Positions 1 to 7,500 of a stretch of DNA of 64,000 nt are shown in pieces (position 1 is the stretch's first letter; every line of letters begins with the position of its first letter). Made by a program: the position numbers and the translations under genes. Source of the DNA: JANMDR01 sp031409495 (GTDB lineage Bacteria > Pseudomonadota > Gammaproteobacteria > Burkholderiales > Usitatibacteraceae). The notes below the pieces were generated by a model. The model was not told the origin of the DNA, ran no database searches, and was given only the letters and a program-made list of their open reading frames with translations. The stretch covers positions 1 through 64,000 of the forward strand of contig JANNXI010000107.1 in assembly GCA_031409495.1 (NCBI GenBank), given 5' to 3'.

Positions 1-178
1 AGACGTTACTGGCGCATTGCAATTACCAGAAGGTACGGAAATGGTTATGCCTGGCGACAACGTCAAGATTGTAGTGCAGCTTATCGCCCCAATCGCGATG
101 GAAGATGGCCTACGCTTCGCGATTCGCGAAGGCGGCCGTACTGTAGGTGCTGGTGTTGTTTCTAAAGTATTGAAATAA
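1..178 (+). CDS. tuf: Elongation factor Tu, C-terminal end (partial)
   Basis: This is the last 58 codons of EF-Tu, the GTPase that brings aminoacyl-tRNA to the ribosome; the 5' part lies outside the window. The frame starts at base 2 and ends with TAA at 176-178. The residues GTEMVMPGDN and LRFAIREGGRTVGAGVV are the conserved end of domain III. A tuf copy immediately before rpsJ is the usual arrangement in betaproteobacteria (str operon running into S10). Confidence 0.97.
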   Translation, partial: DVTGALQLPEGTEMVMPGDNVKIVVQLIAPIAMEDGLRFAIREGGRTVGAGVVSKVLK

Positions 179-197
179 GTTAGTTTGGGAATTTTGA

Positions 198-223
198 AGC
201 GCGTTTGATTGATCAAACGCGCT
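198..223. other. Perfect hairpin in the tuf-rpsJ spacer
   Basis: AGCGCGTTTGA (198-208) is repeated in inverted form at 213-223 with TTGA between. On the plus strand it is followed by an A-rich, not T-rich, stretch, so it is not a classical rho-independent terminator for tuf. It could be an mRNA processing or attenuation structure before rpsJ; the role is a guess. Confidence 0.5.
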
Positions 224-301
224 AGCAAAAAAACAAAGCGTCTAATTCGCAAATTGCACCGCCGGTAAAAACCGGTCTAGCACCGGAAAAAAGGAACAAT
301 C

Positions 302-625
302 ATGGCAACTGCACCGCAGCCGAAACAAAAAATTCGCATCCGCCTAAAAGCATTTGATTATCGCTTGATCGATCAATCCGCTCTCGAAATCGTTGAAACA
401 GCGAAACGTACCGGTGCCGTAGTGCGTGGTCCAGTACCGCTACCAACACGTATCGAGCGTTTTGACGTATTGCGTTCGCCACACGTGAACAAAACTTCAC
501 GCGACCAGTTTGAAATTCGCACGCACCTACGTTTGATGGATATTATTGATCCAACAGACAAAACAGTAGATGCGTTGATGAAGCTAGATCTACCGGCTGG
601 TGTAGACGTAGAGATCAAGCTTTAA
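302..625 (+). CDS. rpsJ: Small ribosomal subunit protein uS10
   Basis: Ribosomal protein S10, a component of the 30S head that also serves as the NusE antitermination factor. The 107-residue product contains the family core KIRIRLKAFDYRLIDQSA and the loop region SPHVNKTSRDQFE, and is a few residues longer at the N-terminus than the common 103-residue form. The ATG at 302 follows an AGGAAC ribosome binding site. It is the first gene of the S10 operon, 123 bases after tuf. Confidence 0.98.
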   Translation: MATAPQPKQKIRIRLKAFDYRLIDQSALEIVETAKRTGAVVRGPVPLPTRIERFDVLRSPHVNKTSRDQFEIRTHLRLMDIIDPTDKTVDALMKLDLPAGVDVEIKL

Positions 626-703
626 TATTTAATTTTTGCGGTAGTGACTCATGATCGCGTCATGAAGTTTCAACTGTAATAAATTGAGTGATTGAAATTT
701 CTA

Positions 704-732
704 TAGAGGATTGCTATACTAGCAATCCTCTA
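704..732. promoter_or_regulatory. Perfect hairpin in the 322-base rpsJ-rplC spacer
   Basis: TAGAGGATTGCTA at 704-716 is matched by its perfect reverse complement at 720-732, leaving a 3-base loop. No T-run follows, so a simple terminator is unlikely. It is the only strong structure in the otherwise gene-free 626-947 stretch. The rest of the spacer is AT-rich, and a promoter for rplC onward may sit here. Autoregulation of the L3-S17 genes at this point is an inference from the position only. Confidence 0.5.
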
Positions 733-947
733 GCATTTCTAGGCGCAGATTTAATATGCGCTTGTAAAGTGGGAAGCTAAAAATTTGCCTGATTTGGGTA
801 ACCAAGTGCGGTAGTTTTGAGCTAAGCAGTAAGAAGTAGCAGTAGTGCCTTATTTAGCTGTGCCGAAGTATAAACACAAGCTGACCAATTGCAGTCAGAA
901 CCCAAACAAACTAGATTTTGTCTGGGCAAATTAAAAAGGAAATTTTT

Positions 948-1607
948 ATGAGTCTTGGTCTCGTTGGCCGGAAGGTTGGCATGACTCGCATATTTACTGA
1001 AGACGGTACATCCGTTCCGGTAACAGTGCTTGATCTGTCAAACAACCGCATCACGCAAATCAAATCAGCAGACGTGGATGGCTACACCGCCGTTCAATTA
1101 GCATTTGGCGTACGCCGTGCTAGCCGTGTTGCTATGGCCCAAGCAGGACACTACGCTAAAGCGGGTGTTGAAGCTGGTTCAGTTCTAAAAGAATTTACTC
1201 TCACCGCCGATGCAGTTTCTGCATTGAAGGTTGGCGAAACCGTTTCCGTTGAGATTTTCTCAGTCGGTCAAAAGGTTGACGTCACCGGCGTTACACAGGG
1301 TAAAGGCTTTTCCGGCGTAATTAAACGCCATCACTTCTCTTCAAACCGCGCTTCTCACGGTAACTCCAAATCGCATAATGTACCGGGTTCTATCGGTATG
1401 GCGCAAGATCCAGGCCGTGTATTTCCTGGTAAGCGTATGGCGGGCCATTTGGGTGCGGTTACTCGCACGATACCGTTGCTCGAAGTTGCGCGTATTGACG
1501 TTGCTCGTCAGTTGTTGTTGATTAAAGGCGCAGTACCTGGCCATAAAAACGGCACGATCGTGGTACGTCCAGCTGCCAAGGCGCCTCTTGCTAAGGGAGC
1601 TAAATAA
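948..1607 (+). CDS. rplC: Large ribosomal subunit protein uL3
   Basis: Ribosomal protein L3, an early-assembling 50S protein near the peptidyl-transferase centre. The 219-residue product begins MSLGLVGRKVGMTRIF, the standard family start. An upstream in-frame ATG at 918 would add ten residues without family support, and the ATG at 948 is preceded by AAAAAGGAAA. The central segment VTQGKGFSGVIKRHHF holds the conserved glutamine methylated by PrmB in other bacteria. The stop overlaps the rplD start by one base. Confidence 0.97.
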   Translation: MSLGLVGRKVGMTRIFTEDGTSVPVTVLDLSNNRITQIKSADVDGYTAVQLAFGVRRASRVAMAQAGHYAKAGVEAGSVLKEFTLTADAVSALKVGETVSVEIFSVGQKVDVTGVTQGKGFSGVIKRHHFSSNRASHGNSKSHNVPGSIGMAQDPGRVFPGKRMAGHLGAVTRTIPLLEVARIDVARQLLLIKGAVPGHKNGTIVVRPAAKAPLAKGAK

Positions 1608-2227
1608 TGGAATTAAAGCTTATTGATGCCAAGGGTTCTGCAAACGGAACCGTTGATGCATCCACCGAAATGTTCGGTCGTGATTATAGCGAAGCGCTTG
1701 TTCATCAAGTCGTAACCGCTTACCAAGCTAATGCCCGCGCCGGAAACCGTGCGCAAAAAGGCCGTAGCGACGTACAAAAATCTACCAAAAAGCCATGGCG
1801 TCAAAAAGGTACGGGTCGTGCTCGTGCCGGTATGGCATCTTCGCCTCTATGGCGTGGCGGCGGTAAGATTTTCCCGAATTCACCTGACGAAAACTTCAGC
1901 CAAAAGCTGAACCGCAAAATGTACCGCGCCGGTATGGCCGCCATTTTGTCGCAGTTGGTTCGTGACGAGCGGTTAAGTGTAGTTGAAGAATTCACGCTAG
2001 CCGCCCCAAAAACTAAATTGCTTGCAGAAAAATTGAAATCAATGGGCATGGAGCATGTGCTTATTGTGATCGATAGCGACGATGCAAATCTCTTCCTGTC
2101 GGCCCGTAACTTGCCGAACGTAATGGTGGTAGAAGCTAAGTACGCTGATCCTGTCAGCCTAATCCGTTTTGCTAACGTCGTGCTTACCAAAGGTGCCGTT
2201 AAGCAGTTTGAAGAGGTGCTCGCATGA
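1607..2227 (+). CDS. rplD: Large ribosomal subunit protein uL4
   Basis: Ribosomal protein L4, which lines the exit tunnel and in Escherichia coli also represses the S10 operon. The 206-residue product has the expected tunnel-loop segment, running from GRSDVQKSTKKPWRQKGTGR through ARAGMASSPLWRGGG. It is coupled to its neighbours, overlapping rplC by one base and rplW by four (ATGA). No S10-leader like that of E. coli was recognised upstream, so L4 autoregulation cannot be claimed here. Confidence 0.97.
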   Translation: MELKLIDAKGSANGTVDASTEMFGRDYSEALVHQVVTAYQANARAGNRAQKGRSDVQKSTKKPWRQKGTGRARAGMASSPLWRGGGKIFPNSPDENFSQKLNRKMYRAGMAAILSQLVRDERLSVVEEFTLAAPKTKLLAEKLKSMGMEHVLIVIDSDDANLFLSARNLPNVMVVEAKYADPVSLIRFANVVLTKGAVKQFEEVLA

Positions 2228-2532
2228 ACATCGAACGCTTAATGACGGTGGTATTGCGCCCCGTAATCTCAGAAAAAGCGACCATCGCTGCTGAGAAGAA
2301 CAAGCAAGTTGTTTTTGAAGTAATTCCAAGTGCAACTAAAGCTGAAGTTAAAGCAGCCGTTGAGTTGCTATTTAAAGACCAAAAAATTGAAGTTGCTAGT
2401 GTCAATATGGTCAATCAAAAAGGCAAGCAAAAGCGCCACGGACGTTTTGCGGGTCGTCGCAATCACATCAAAAAAGCATATGTATGCTTGAAGGGTGATT
2501 CAGACATTAGCTTCGTAGAAGGAGCTGCATAA
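2224..2532 (+). CDS. rplW: Large ribosomal subunit protein uL23
   Basis: Ribosomal protein L23, which sits at the tunnel exit and docks SRP and trigger factor. The 102-residue product has the family opening VVLRPVISEKATIAAEKN and the basic loop KGKQKRHGRFAGRR that contacts 23S rRNA. Its start overlaps rplD by four bases and its stop overlaps the rplB start by one, so translation of the three is likely coupled. Confidence 0.97.
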   Translation: MNIERLMTVVLRPVISEKATIAAEKNKQVVFEVIPSATKAEVKAAVELLFKDQKIEVASVNMVNQKGKQKRHGRFAGRRNHIKKAYVCLKGDSDISFVEGAA

Positions 2533-3356
2533 TGGCATTGGTAAAAGTTAAGCCGACGTCCCCTGGTCGTCGCAGTATGATCAAAGTGGTAAACCACGAA
2601 TTGCATAAAGGCAAGCCAGTTGCTGCCTTGTTGGAGCCACAGTTCCAGCGTGCTGGTCGTAATACCCACGGTCATATCACTACACGTCATCACGGCGGCG
2701 GTCACAAGCATCACTATCGTATTATCGATTTCAAGCGGAACGATAAAGACGGTATCGTTGCTAAAGTAGAGCGTCTAGAATACGATCCAAATCGTAGCGC
2801 AAACATTGCTTTGCTATGCTATTCGGATGGCGAGCGTCGTTACATCATTGCACCAAAAGGCATTTCTGCTGGTGCTACGGTGGTGTCAGGTGCGGAAGCC
2901 CCAATTAAAGCCGGTAATACTTTGCCGTTGCGTAACATTCCGGTGGGTTCCACAATCCATTGCGTAGAGTTGCAGCCAGCTAAAGGTGCGCAAATTGCAC
3001 GTTCAGCCGGTACGTCGGTACAGTTGCTTGCTCGCGAAGGCATTCACGCGCAATTGCGTTTGCGCTCGGGTGAAGTTCGTAAAGTACACGTTGACTGCCG
3101 CGCCACATTGGGCGAAGTAGGTAACGAAGAACACGGTCTACGCGTAATCGGCAAAGCTGGTGCAAATCGGTGGCGCGGTTGGCGTCCAACAGTTCGGGGT
3201 ATCTGTATGAACCCAGTAGATCATCCGCACGGCGGCCGGTCTAACGGTGGTGGTCATCCGGTTTCTCCTTGGGGTCAGAAAGCCAAAGGCTTGAAGACGC
3301 GCACAAATAAACGGACGCAGAACATGATTGTTCGCAGCCGTCATAAAGCGAAATAA
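2532..3356 (+). CDS. rplB: Large ribosomal subunit protein uL2
   Basis: Ribosomal protein L2, required for subunit association and for organising the peptidyl-transferase region. The product is 274 residues, the normal length. It shows the family segments SPGRRSMIKV, GGGHKHHYRIIDFKR and the C-terminal MNPVDHPHGGRSNGGGHP, which carries the histidine conserved near the catalytic centre. It is the central gene of the operon, 15 bases before rpsS. Confidence 0.98.
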   Translation: MALVKVKPTSPGRRSMIKVVNHELHKGKPVAALLEPQFQRAGRNTHGHITTRHHGGGHKHHYRIIDFKRNDKDGIVAKVERLEYDPNRSANIALLCYSDGERRYIIAPKGISAGATVVSGAEAPIKAGNTLPLRNIPVGSTIHCVELQPAKGAQIARSAGTSVQLLAREGIHAQLRLRSGEVRKVHVDCRATLGEVGNEEHGLRVIGKAGANRWRGWRPTVRGICMNPVDHPHGGRSNGGGHPVSPWGQKAKGLKTRTNKRTQNMIVRSRHKAK

Positions 3357-3371
3357 TAGGGGCTATCGAAA

Positions 3372-3659
3372 ATGACACGTTCCATTAAAAAAGGCCCGTT
3401 TTGCGACGGCCACCTGCTTAAAAAAATTGAAACAGCTGCGGCTGCTAAAGACAAGCGCCCAATTAAAACTTGGTCTCGTCGTTCCACAATCATGCCTGAC
3501 TTCGTCGGCCTGACCATTGCAATTCACAACGGTAAGCAACATATCCCCGTGTACGTGAGTGAAAATATGGTTGGTCACAAGCTTGGTGAATTCGCTCTGA
3601 CGCGTACCTTCAAAGGCCATCCAGCCGATAAGAAGGCCGCTGCAGCTGGCAAGAAATAA
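3372..3659 (+). CDS. rpsS: Small ribosomal subunit protein uS19
   Basis: Ribosomal protein S19 of the 30S head, which contacts S13 and forms an intersubunit bridge. The 95-residue product starts MTRSIKKGPFCDGHLLKKI and contains KTWSRRSTIMPDFVGLTIAI and HKLGEFALTRTFKGH, all family hallmarks. The C-terminus is an alanine/lysine tail slightly longer than usual. rplV follows 9 bases later behind AAGGAG. Confidence 0.97.
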   Translation: MTRSIKKGPFCDGHLLKKIETAAAAKDKRPIKTWSRRSTIMPDFVGLTIAIHNGKQHIPVYVSENMVGHKLGEFALTRTFKGHPADKKAAAAGKK

Positions 3660-3668
3660 GGAGTCACC

Positions 3669-4004
3669 ATGCAAACAACAGCTAAATTGTGGGGCGTACG
3701 CCTCTCTGCACAAAAAGGCCGTCTGGTCGCGGATCAAATCCGTGGTATTCAGGTTTCTAAGGCGCTGGACATTCTTACGTTCAGCCCAAAGAAAGGCGCA
3801 GATATTATCAAGAAGGTACTTAATTCTGCTATCGCTAACGCCGAGCATAATCACGGCTTAGATATCGACGAGTTGAAAGTATCGACTATCCTGGTTGAAA
3901 AGGGTCCAGTGCTTAAGCGTTTCACCGCGCGCGCTAAGGGTCGTGGCAACCGTATTGTTAAACCTACTTGCCACGTCTTTTTGACGGTTGGCGACGACAA
4001 ATAA
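3669..4004 (+). CDS. rplV: Large ribosomal subunit protein uL22
   Basis: Ribosomal protein L22, whose beta-hairpin reaches into the exit tunnel. The 111-residue product contains VRLSAQKGRLVADQIRG, the helix with LNSAIANAEHNHGLD, and the hairpin segment KRFTARAKGRGNRI where macrolide-resistance changes fall in other species. The start follows AAGGAGTCACC, and rpsC begins 9 bases after the stop. Confidence 0.97.
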   Translation: MQTTAKLWGVRLSAQKGRLVADQIRGIQVSKALDILTFSPKKGADIIKKVLNSAIANAEHNHGLDIDELKVSTILVEKGPVLKRFTARAKGRGNRIVKPTCHVFLTVGDDK

Positions 4005-4013
4005 GGAGTTACG

Positions 4014-4730
4014 ATGGGACAAAAAATCCATCCGGTGGGCTTCCGCTTATCGGTACTCAAAAATTGGTCGTCGAAGTGGTATGCCAATAGCAAAAACTTC
4101 CCAATCATGTTGGCGCAGGACATCAAAGTCCGCACCTACCTGAAAAAGAAATTGGCCAGCGCTTCCGTCTCGAAAATCATCATCGAGCGTCCAGCTAAAA
4201 ACGCAAAGATCACTATTTACTCCTCACGCCCTGGCATCGTCATTGGCAAAAAAGGTGAAGATATTGAGAACTTACGGGTTGACCTTACTAAATTGATGGG
4301 CGTGCCAGTGCATGTCAATATCGAAGAAGTACGCAAGCCAGAAACTGACGCGCAATTGATCGCCGACAACATCACCGGTCAGCTAGAAAAGCGCGTAATG
4401 TTCCGTCGCGCTATGAAGCGTTCGATGCAAAATGCCATGCGCTTAGGTGCGCAAGGTATCAAAATTACATCGTCTGGTCGTCTGAACGGTGCAGAAATTG
4501 CGCGTACAGAATGGTATCGTGAAGGCCGTGTGCCGTTGCATACACTTCGCGCTGACATTGATTTCGGTTTCTCCGAAGCCAAGACAACTTACGGCATTAT
4601 TGGCGTAACAGTATTGGTCTACAAGGGTAATACCTTGGCTAAAGGCGAAACACCAGTTGCCGCGCCAGCCGTTGAGCCAGAACAGCGTAAACCACGCAAA
4701 GCGGGAGTGAAACATGCTACAGCCAGCTAG
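4014..4730 (+). CDS. rpsC: Small ribosomal subunit protein uS3
   Basis: Ribosomal protein S3, part of the mRNA entry channel and its helicase activity. The 238-residue product has the family start MGQKIHPVGFRL, a KH domain with the loop PGIVIGKKGEDI, and the C-terminal segment IKITSSGRLNGAEIARTEW. The last 17 bases overlap rplP, with the rplP start lying inside the S3 tail, which suggests translational coupling. The C-terminal tail is basic and variable in this family. Confidence 0.97.
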   Translation: MGQKIHPVGFRLSVLKNWSSKWYANSKNFPIMLAQDIKVRTYLKKKLASASVSKIIIERPAKNAKITIYSSRPGIVIGKKGEDIENLRVDLTKLMGVPVHVNIEEVRKPETDAQLIADNITGQLEKRVMFRRAMKRSMQNAMRLGAQGIKITSSGRLNGAEIARTEWYREGRVPLHTLRADIDFGFSEAKTTYGIIGVTVLVYKGNTLAKGETPVAAPAVEPEQRKPRKAGVKHATAS

Positions 4731-5127
4731 AAGAAAATACCGTAAAGAACAAAAAGGCCGCAATAAAGGCGTTGCCACAAGCGGTGCGAAAGTATCGTTT
4801 GGCGAATACGGCTTAAAAGCAGTAGGTCGCGGTCGTTTAACGGCGCGTCAAATTGAAGCAGCGCGTCGTGCAATGACCCGTCACATTAAGCGTGGCGGAC
4901 GCGTGTGGATCCGTATTTTCCCGGATAAGCCAATCTCTAAAAAGCCAGCCGAAGTTCGGATGGGTAATGGTAAGGGTTCACCGGAATACTACGTAGCCGA
5001 AATTCAGCCGGGCAAAATTTTGTATGAAATGGACGGCGTTGCGGAAGATTTAGCGCGCGAAGCCTTCACGCTAGCATCTGCCAAGTTGCCCATTAGAACC
5101 ACCTTTGTTCAGCGTCAGCTGGGCTAA
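4714..5127 (+). CDS. rplP: Large ribosomal subunit protein uL16
   Basis: Ribosomal protein L16, which positions tRNA in the A and P sites of the 50S subunit. It is 137 residues, the normal length, starting MLQPARRKYRKEQKGRNKG and containing RHIKRGGRVWIRIFPDKPI and GKGSPEYYVAEIQPGKILYE. The start falls within rpsC (17-base overlap) and is preceded inside rpsC by GGGAGTG, a usable ribosome binding site. Confidence 0.97.
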   Translation: MLQPARRKYRKEQKGRNKGVATSGAKVSFGEYGLKAVGRGRLTARQIEAARRAMTRHIKRGGRVWIRIFPDKPISKKPAEVRMGNGKGSPEYYVAEIQPGKILYEMDGVAEDLAREAFTLASAKLPIRTTFVQRQLG

Positions 5128-5141
5128 AAGTAGGAGAAATC

Positions 5142-5339
5142 ATGAACCTAAAAGATATGCGAGCAAAGTCTGCGGACGAGCTTCAAAAAGAATTGTTGGC
5201 AGTACGCCGTGCGCAGTTTTCCTTGCGCATGCAGTTGGCTACCCAGCAAGCAAATAAAACCAGCGAAACACCTCGTCTAAAACGCGAAGTGGCACAGCTT
5301 AAGACCATCATGAACGAAAAAGCGAGGGCCGCAAAATGA
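5142..5339 (+). CDS. rpmC: Large ribosomal subunit protein uL29
   Basis: Ribosomal protein L29, a small two-helix protein next to L23 at the tunnel exit. The 65-residue product starts MNLKDMRAKSADELQKEL and has the conserved LRMQLATQQANKTSETPRLK segment. The start follows TAGGAG. The stop overlaps the rpsQ start by four bases (ATGA). Confidence 0.96.
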   Translation: MNLKDMRAKSADELQKELLAVRRAQFSLRMQLATQQANKTSETPRLKREVAQLKTIMNEKARAAK

Positions 5340-5623
5340 CACTAGCAACCACAGTGGCAGGCTCAGAAGTCTCGCTAAAGCGCACATTGACAGGTAAAGT
5401 TGTAAGCGACAAGATGGATAAAACAGTAACCGTTCTAGTCGAGCGCGCTGTTAAGCATCCAGTACTGGGTAAACTAGTACGCCGCTCCAAGAAATACCAC
5501 GCTCACTCTGAAAACAACGAATTCAAAACAGGCGACACCGTTTTGATCGAAGAAACCCGCCCAGTTTCAAAAACAAAGGCGTGGAAAGTTTCCAAGTTGC
5601 TTGAAAAAGCACGCGGCGAGTAA
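5336..5623 (+). CDS. rpsQ: Small ribosomal subunit protein uS17
   Basis: Ribosomal protein S17, a primary 16S rRNA binder in the 30S body. The 95-residue product contains LTGKVVSDKMDKTVTVLVER, YHAHSENNEFKTGDTVLIEE and the end TKAWKVSKLLEKA. An N-terminal extension of about a dozen residues (MTLATTVAGSEVS) precedes the conserved core; the overlap with rpmC supports this start. It is the last gene of the operon, because a terminator follows and rplN is absent. Confidence 0.96.
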   Translation: MTLATTVAGSEVSLKRTLTGKVVSDKMDKTVTVLVERAVKHPVLGKLVRRSKKYHAHSENNEFKTGDTVLIEETRPVSKTKAWKVSKLLEKARGE

Positions 5624-5680
5624 TTCAAGTACCTGTAGCCAAAAGCTGCGGGTTAAATTTGAAGAACAAATGCAAAGCCA

Positions 5681-5710
5681 AAAAGCCCATCATCTTGATG
5701 GGCTTTTTGC
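5681..5710 (+). terminator. Rho-independent terminator of the S10 operon
   Basis: AAAAGCCCATCA (5681-5692) pairs with TGATGGGCTTTT (5696-5707) around a TCT loop, and the 3' arm ends in a T-run. It lies 58 bases after rpsQ. The structure is nearly symmetric, so it may also stop transcripts arriving from the minus strand. Confidence 0.9.
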
Positions 5711-5730
5711 ATTTCTGGTACACTTACTGA

Positions 5731-5766
5731 TGCCCGAAGACGCCCTAATTACGGCCGTCTTCAGCC
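5731..5766. repeat. Dispersed palindrome, copy 1 (S10 operon / yggX)
   Basis: Arms GCCCGAAGACGCCC and GGCCGTCTTCAGC face each other around an AT-rich centre. It lies between the S10 terminator and the convergent yggX gene, 18 bases beyond the yggX stop. The right arm carries a GG(C)C substitution relative to the family consensus. Confidence 0.85.
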
Positions 5767-5784
5767 TATGTAACGCGGGCAATT

Positions 5785-6057
5785 TTACTCAGGCTTTGGC
5801 ACAAAGCCAACTGCTGCATCAGCGCCATCGCCAAAAAAATGGCGCTGCATCTGTTCTTCCAAATATTTCCGCGCCTTCAAATCAGCCAAGTTTAAACGAT
5901 TCTCGTTCACCAGCATTTTCTGATGTTCAAGCCAAGCTTTCCAAGCTTCTTTAGACGCTGACTCCCACAGCTTTTTGCCGATCGGACCAGGGTAGGGTGG
6001 AAAATCAAGTCCCTCCGCTTCGCGTTTTAATTTCACGCATTGAATCATTCTTGCCAT
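5785..6057 (-). CDS. yggX: Fe(2+)-trafficking / oxidative damage protection protein YggX
   Basis: YggX-family protein, a small cytosolic protein that protects iron-sulfur clusters from oxidation and is thought to handle Fe(2+). The 90-residue product starts MARMIQCVKLKREAEGLDFP and has the conserved cysteine (Cys7), PPYPGPIGKKLW and the segment KAWLEHQKMLVNENRLNLAD. A GGAGAA ribosome binding site precedes the ATG. It follows argA by 24 bases on the same strand, a pairing common in betaproteobacteria. Confidence 0.95.
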   Translation of the reverse strand: MARMIQCVKLKREAEGLDFPPYPGPIGKKLWESASKEAWKAWLEHQKMLVNENRLNLADLKARKYLEEQMQRHFFGDGADAAVGFVPKPE

Positions 6058-6081
6058 CTTTGTTCTCCGGTTAGCTATGGT

Positions 6082-7413
6082 TTAACCTAAGGCCTTAGTG
6101 TAGACCTTAGATTTTCGTGCAAAATTATAGTGCGCTTGTCGCGCAGCGGGTAGGCTAGAAACATCGCCCTCCACAAAGCCACGGGCTGAAAACCACTGCG
6201 TGGTTTGAGTTGAAAGCACAAACAAGGTTTTAAAGCCGCGGGTTTTCGCGCGCGCTTCAGCATATGCTAATATCCGTTCGCCGCGTCCGCCGTCGCGATA
6301 GAAAGGGTTCACTGCTAAACACGCCAGCTCTACGGCATCATCTGACGGGAAAGGATGCAGCGCCGCGCAGCCAATTATTTCATCCTCATGCTCGAGCACT
6401 ACGTAATCTGCAATGTCAGTTTCTAACGATTGGCGCTCGCGCGTCACCAATATACCTTGCTGAACAAGTGGATCGATAATAGAAAAAATGGCCTCTACAT
6501 CGCCCAAGGTCGCTTCCCGCATTTTATCTGGCGCTTCGCGGACCACCATCGTACCGATACCGTGATGGGTAAAAAGCTCCATTAGCAGCGCGCCGTCGGT
6601 GTGGCGACTAATTAAATGGGCACGCTTTACGCCCTCGCGTACCGCACGCGCAGCACATGGTAAAAAGAACTTTGTGTCTTCAGAAAGTGAGGGGTTACTT
6701 AGCAGCAATGCCTCTGCTTCTGTGGCTGTTAGCTGCGAATAGACTTCATCGCGAATATCTACGGCGCCGTCAGACTCGGTGAGAAAGATAAGCTTGTCAG
6801 CCTTCAATGCAATAGCCGCTGAGGTCGCAACATCCTCCACGGTACAGTTAAAAATTTCGCCGGTAGGCGAAAAACCAATGGGTGATAAAAGCACGACTTC
6901 ATCGTCATCTAAGCGCCGGTTAATGCCCTCCACGTCAATTTTACGCACAACGCCAGTGTGCTTAAAATCCACCCCGTTGTGAATACCGTAAGGCTTCGCA
7001 GTGACAAAGTTTCCACTCGCAACCCGAATATCTGCGCCCACCATGGGTGAATTGGCAAGTTCCGTTGACAGCAGCGCCTCAATTTCCATGCGCACGATGC
7101 CGTTTGCCTCCTTTACGCAACGCAAGGCCGCAGCGTCCGTCACCCGAGTGCCGCCCGCAACCAGCGGGGTTACCCCATGCTGATGCAATTGCTCCTCCAC
7201 CTGTGGTCGCGTGCCATGCACCAACACCACGCGTACCTCAAGGCTCACCAGCACATTGATATCATGCGAAAGCTGTACAAATAAGCCATCTGAGAGCACT
7301 TCGCCGCCGAACGCGATCACGATCGTGCGCCCGCCAAATTCATGAATAAACGGCGTCGCGCTGCGAAACCACTTCACGAAGTCTTCTAGTTTTTGCGAAT
7401 CGCGTTTGTTCAT
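6082..7413 (-). CDS. argA: Amino-acid N-acetyltransferase (N-acetylglutamate synthase)
   Basis: Makes N-acetyl-L-glutamate from glutamate and acetyl-CoA, the first step of arginine synthesis. At 443 residues it has the two-domain architecture of classical ArgA. An amino-acid-kinase-like domain comes first (FIHEFGGRTIVIAFGGEVL, VLVHGTRPQVEEQL), which binds the arginine feedback inhibitor in this family. A C-terminal GNAT domain follows (LAVNPFYRDGGRGERILAYA, where the acetyl-CoA loop is GGRGERI instead of the commoner RxxGxG/A form). It is transcribed with yggX; the 87 bases upstream separate it from rsmE. Confidence 0.95.
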   Translation of the reverse strand: MNKRDSQKLEDFVKWFRSATPFIHEFGGRTIVIAFGGEVLSDGLFVQLSHDINVLVSLEVRVVLVHGTRPQVEEQLHQHGVTPLVAGGTRVTDAAALRCVKEANGIVRMEIEALLSTELANSPMVGADIRVASGNFVTAKPYGIHNGVDFKHTGVVRKIDVEGINRRLDDDEVVLLSPIGFSPTGEIFNCTVEDVATSAAIALKADKLIFLTESDGAVDIRDEVYSQLTATEAEALLLSNPSLSEDTKFFLPCAARAVREGVKRAHLISRHTDGALLMELFTHHGIGTMVVREAPDKMREATLGDVEAIFSIIDPLVQQGILVTRERQSLETDIADYVVLEHEDEIIGCAALHPFPSDDAVELACLAVNPFYRDGGRGERILAYAEARAKTRGFKTLFVLSTQTTQWFSARGFVEGDVSSLPAARQAHYNFARKSKVYTKALG

Positions 7414-7500
7414 GGGTACTCAGTAAAAAAGCATAAAACAGCAAAGGTGCCACATCATAAAACAGCTACGCACTAAAAAATTAGTCGTCAGCGCAAAAAA

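Noticed and set aside
4714..4730. The rpsC-rplP overlap as a frameshift or sequencing error
   Set aside because: Both proteins have normal length and ends for their families, and such an overlap is known in this operon.
5601..5954. Plus-strand frame of 117 residues after rpsQ
   Set aside because: It runs through the S10 terminator and a dispersed palindrome and then antisense to yggX; it has no family resemblance.
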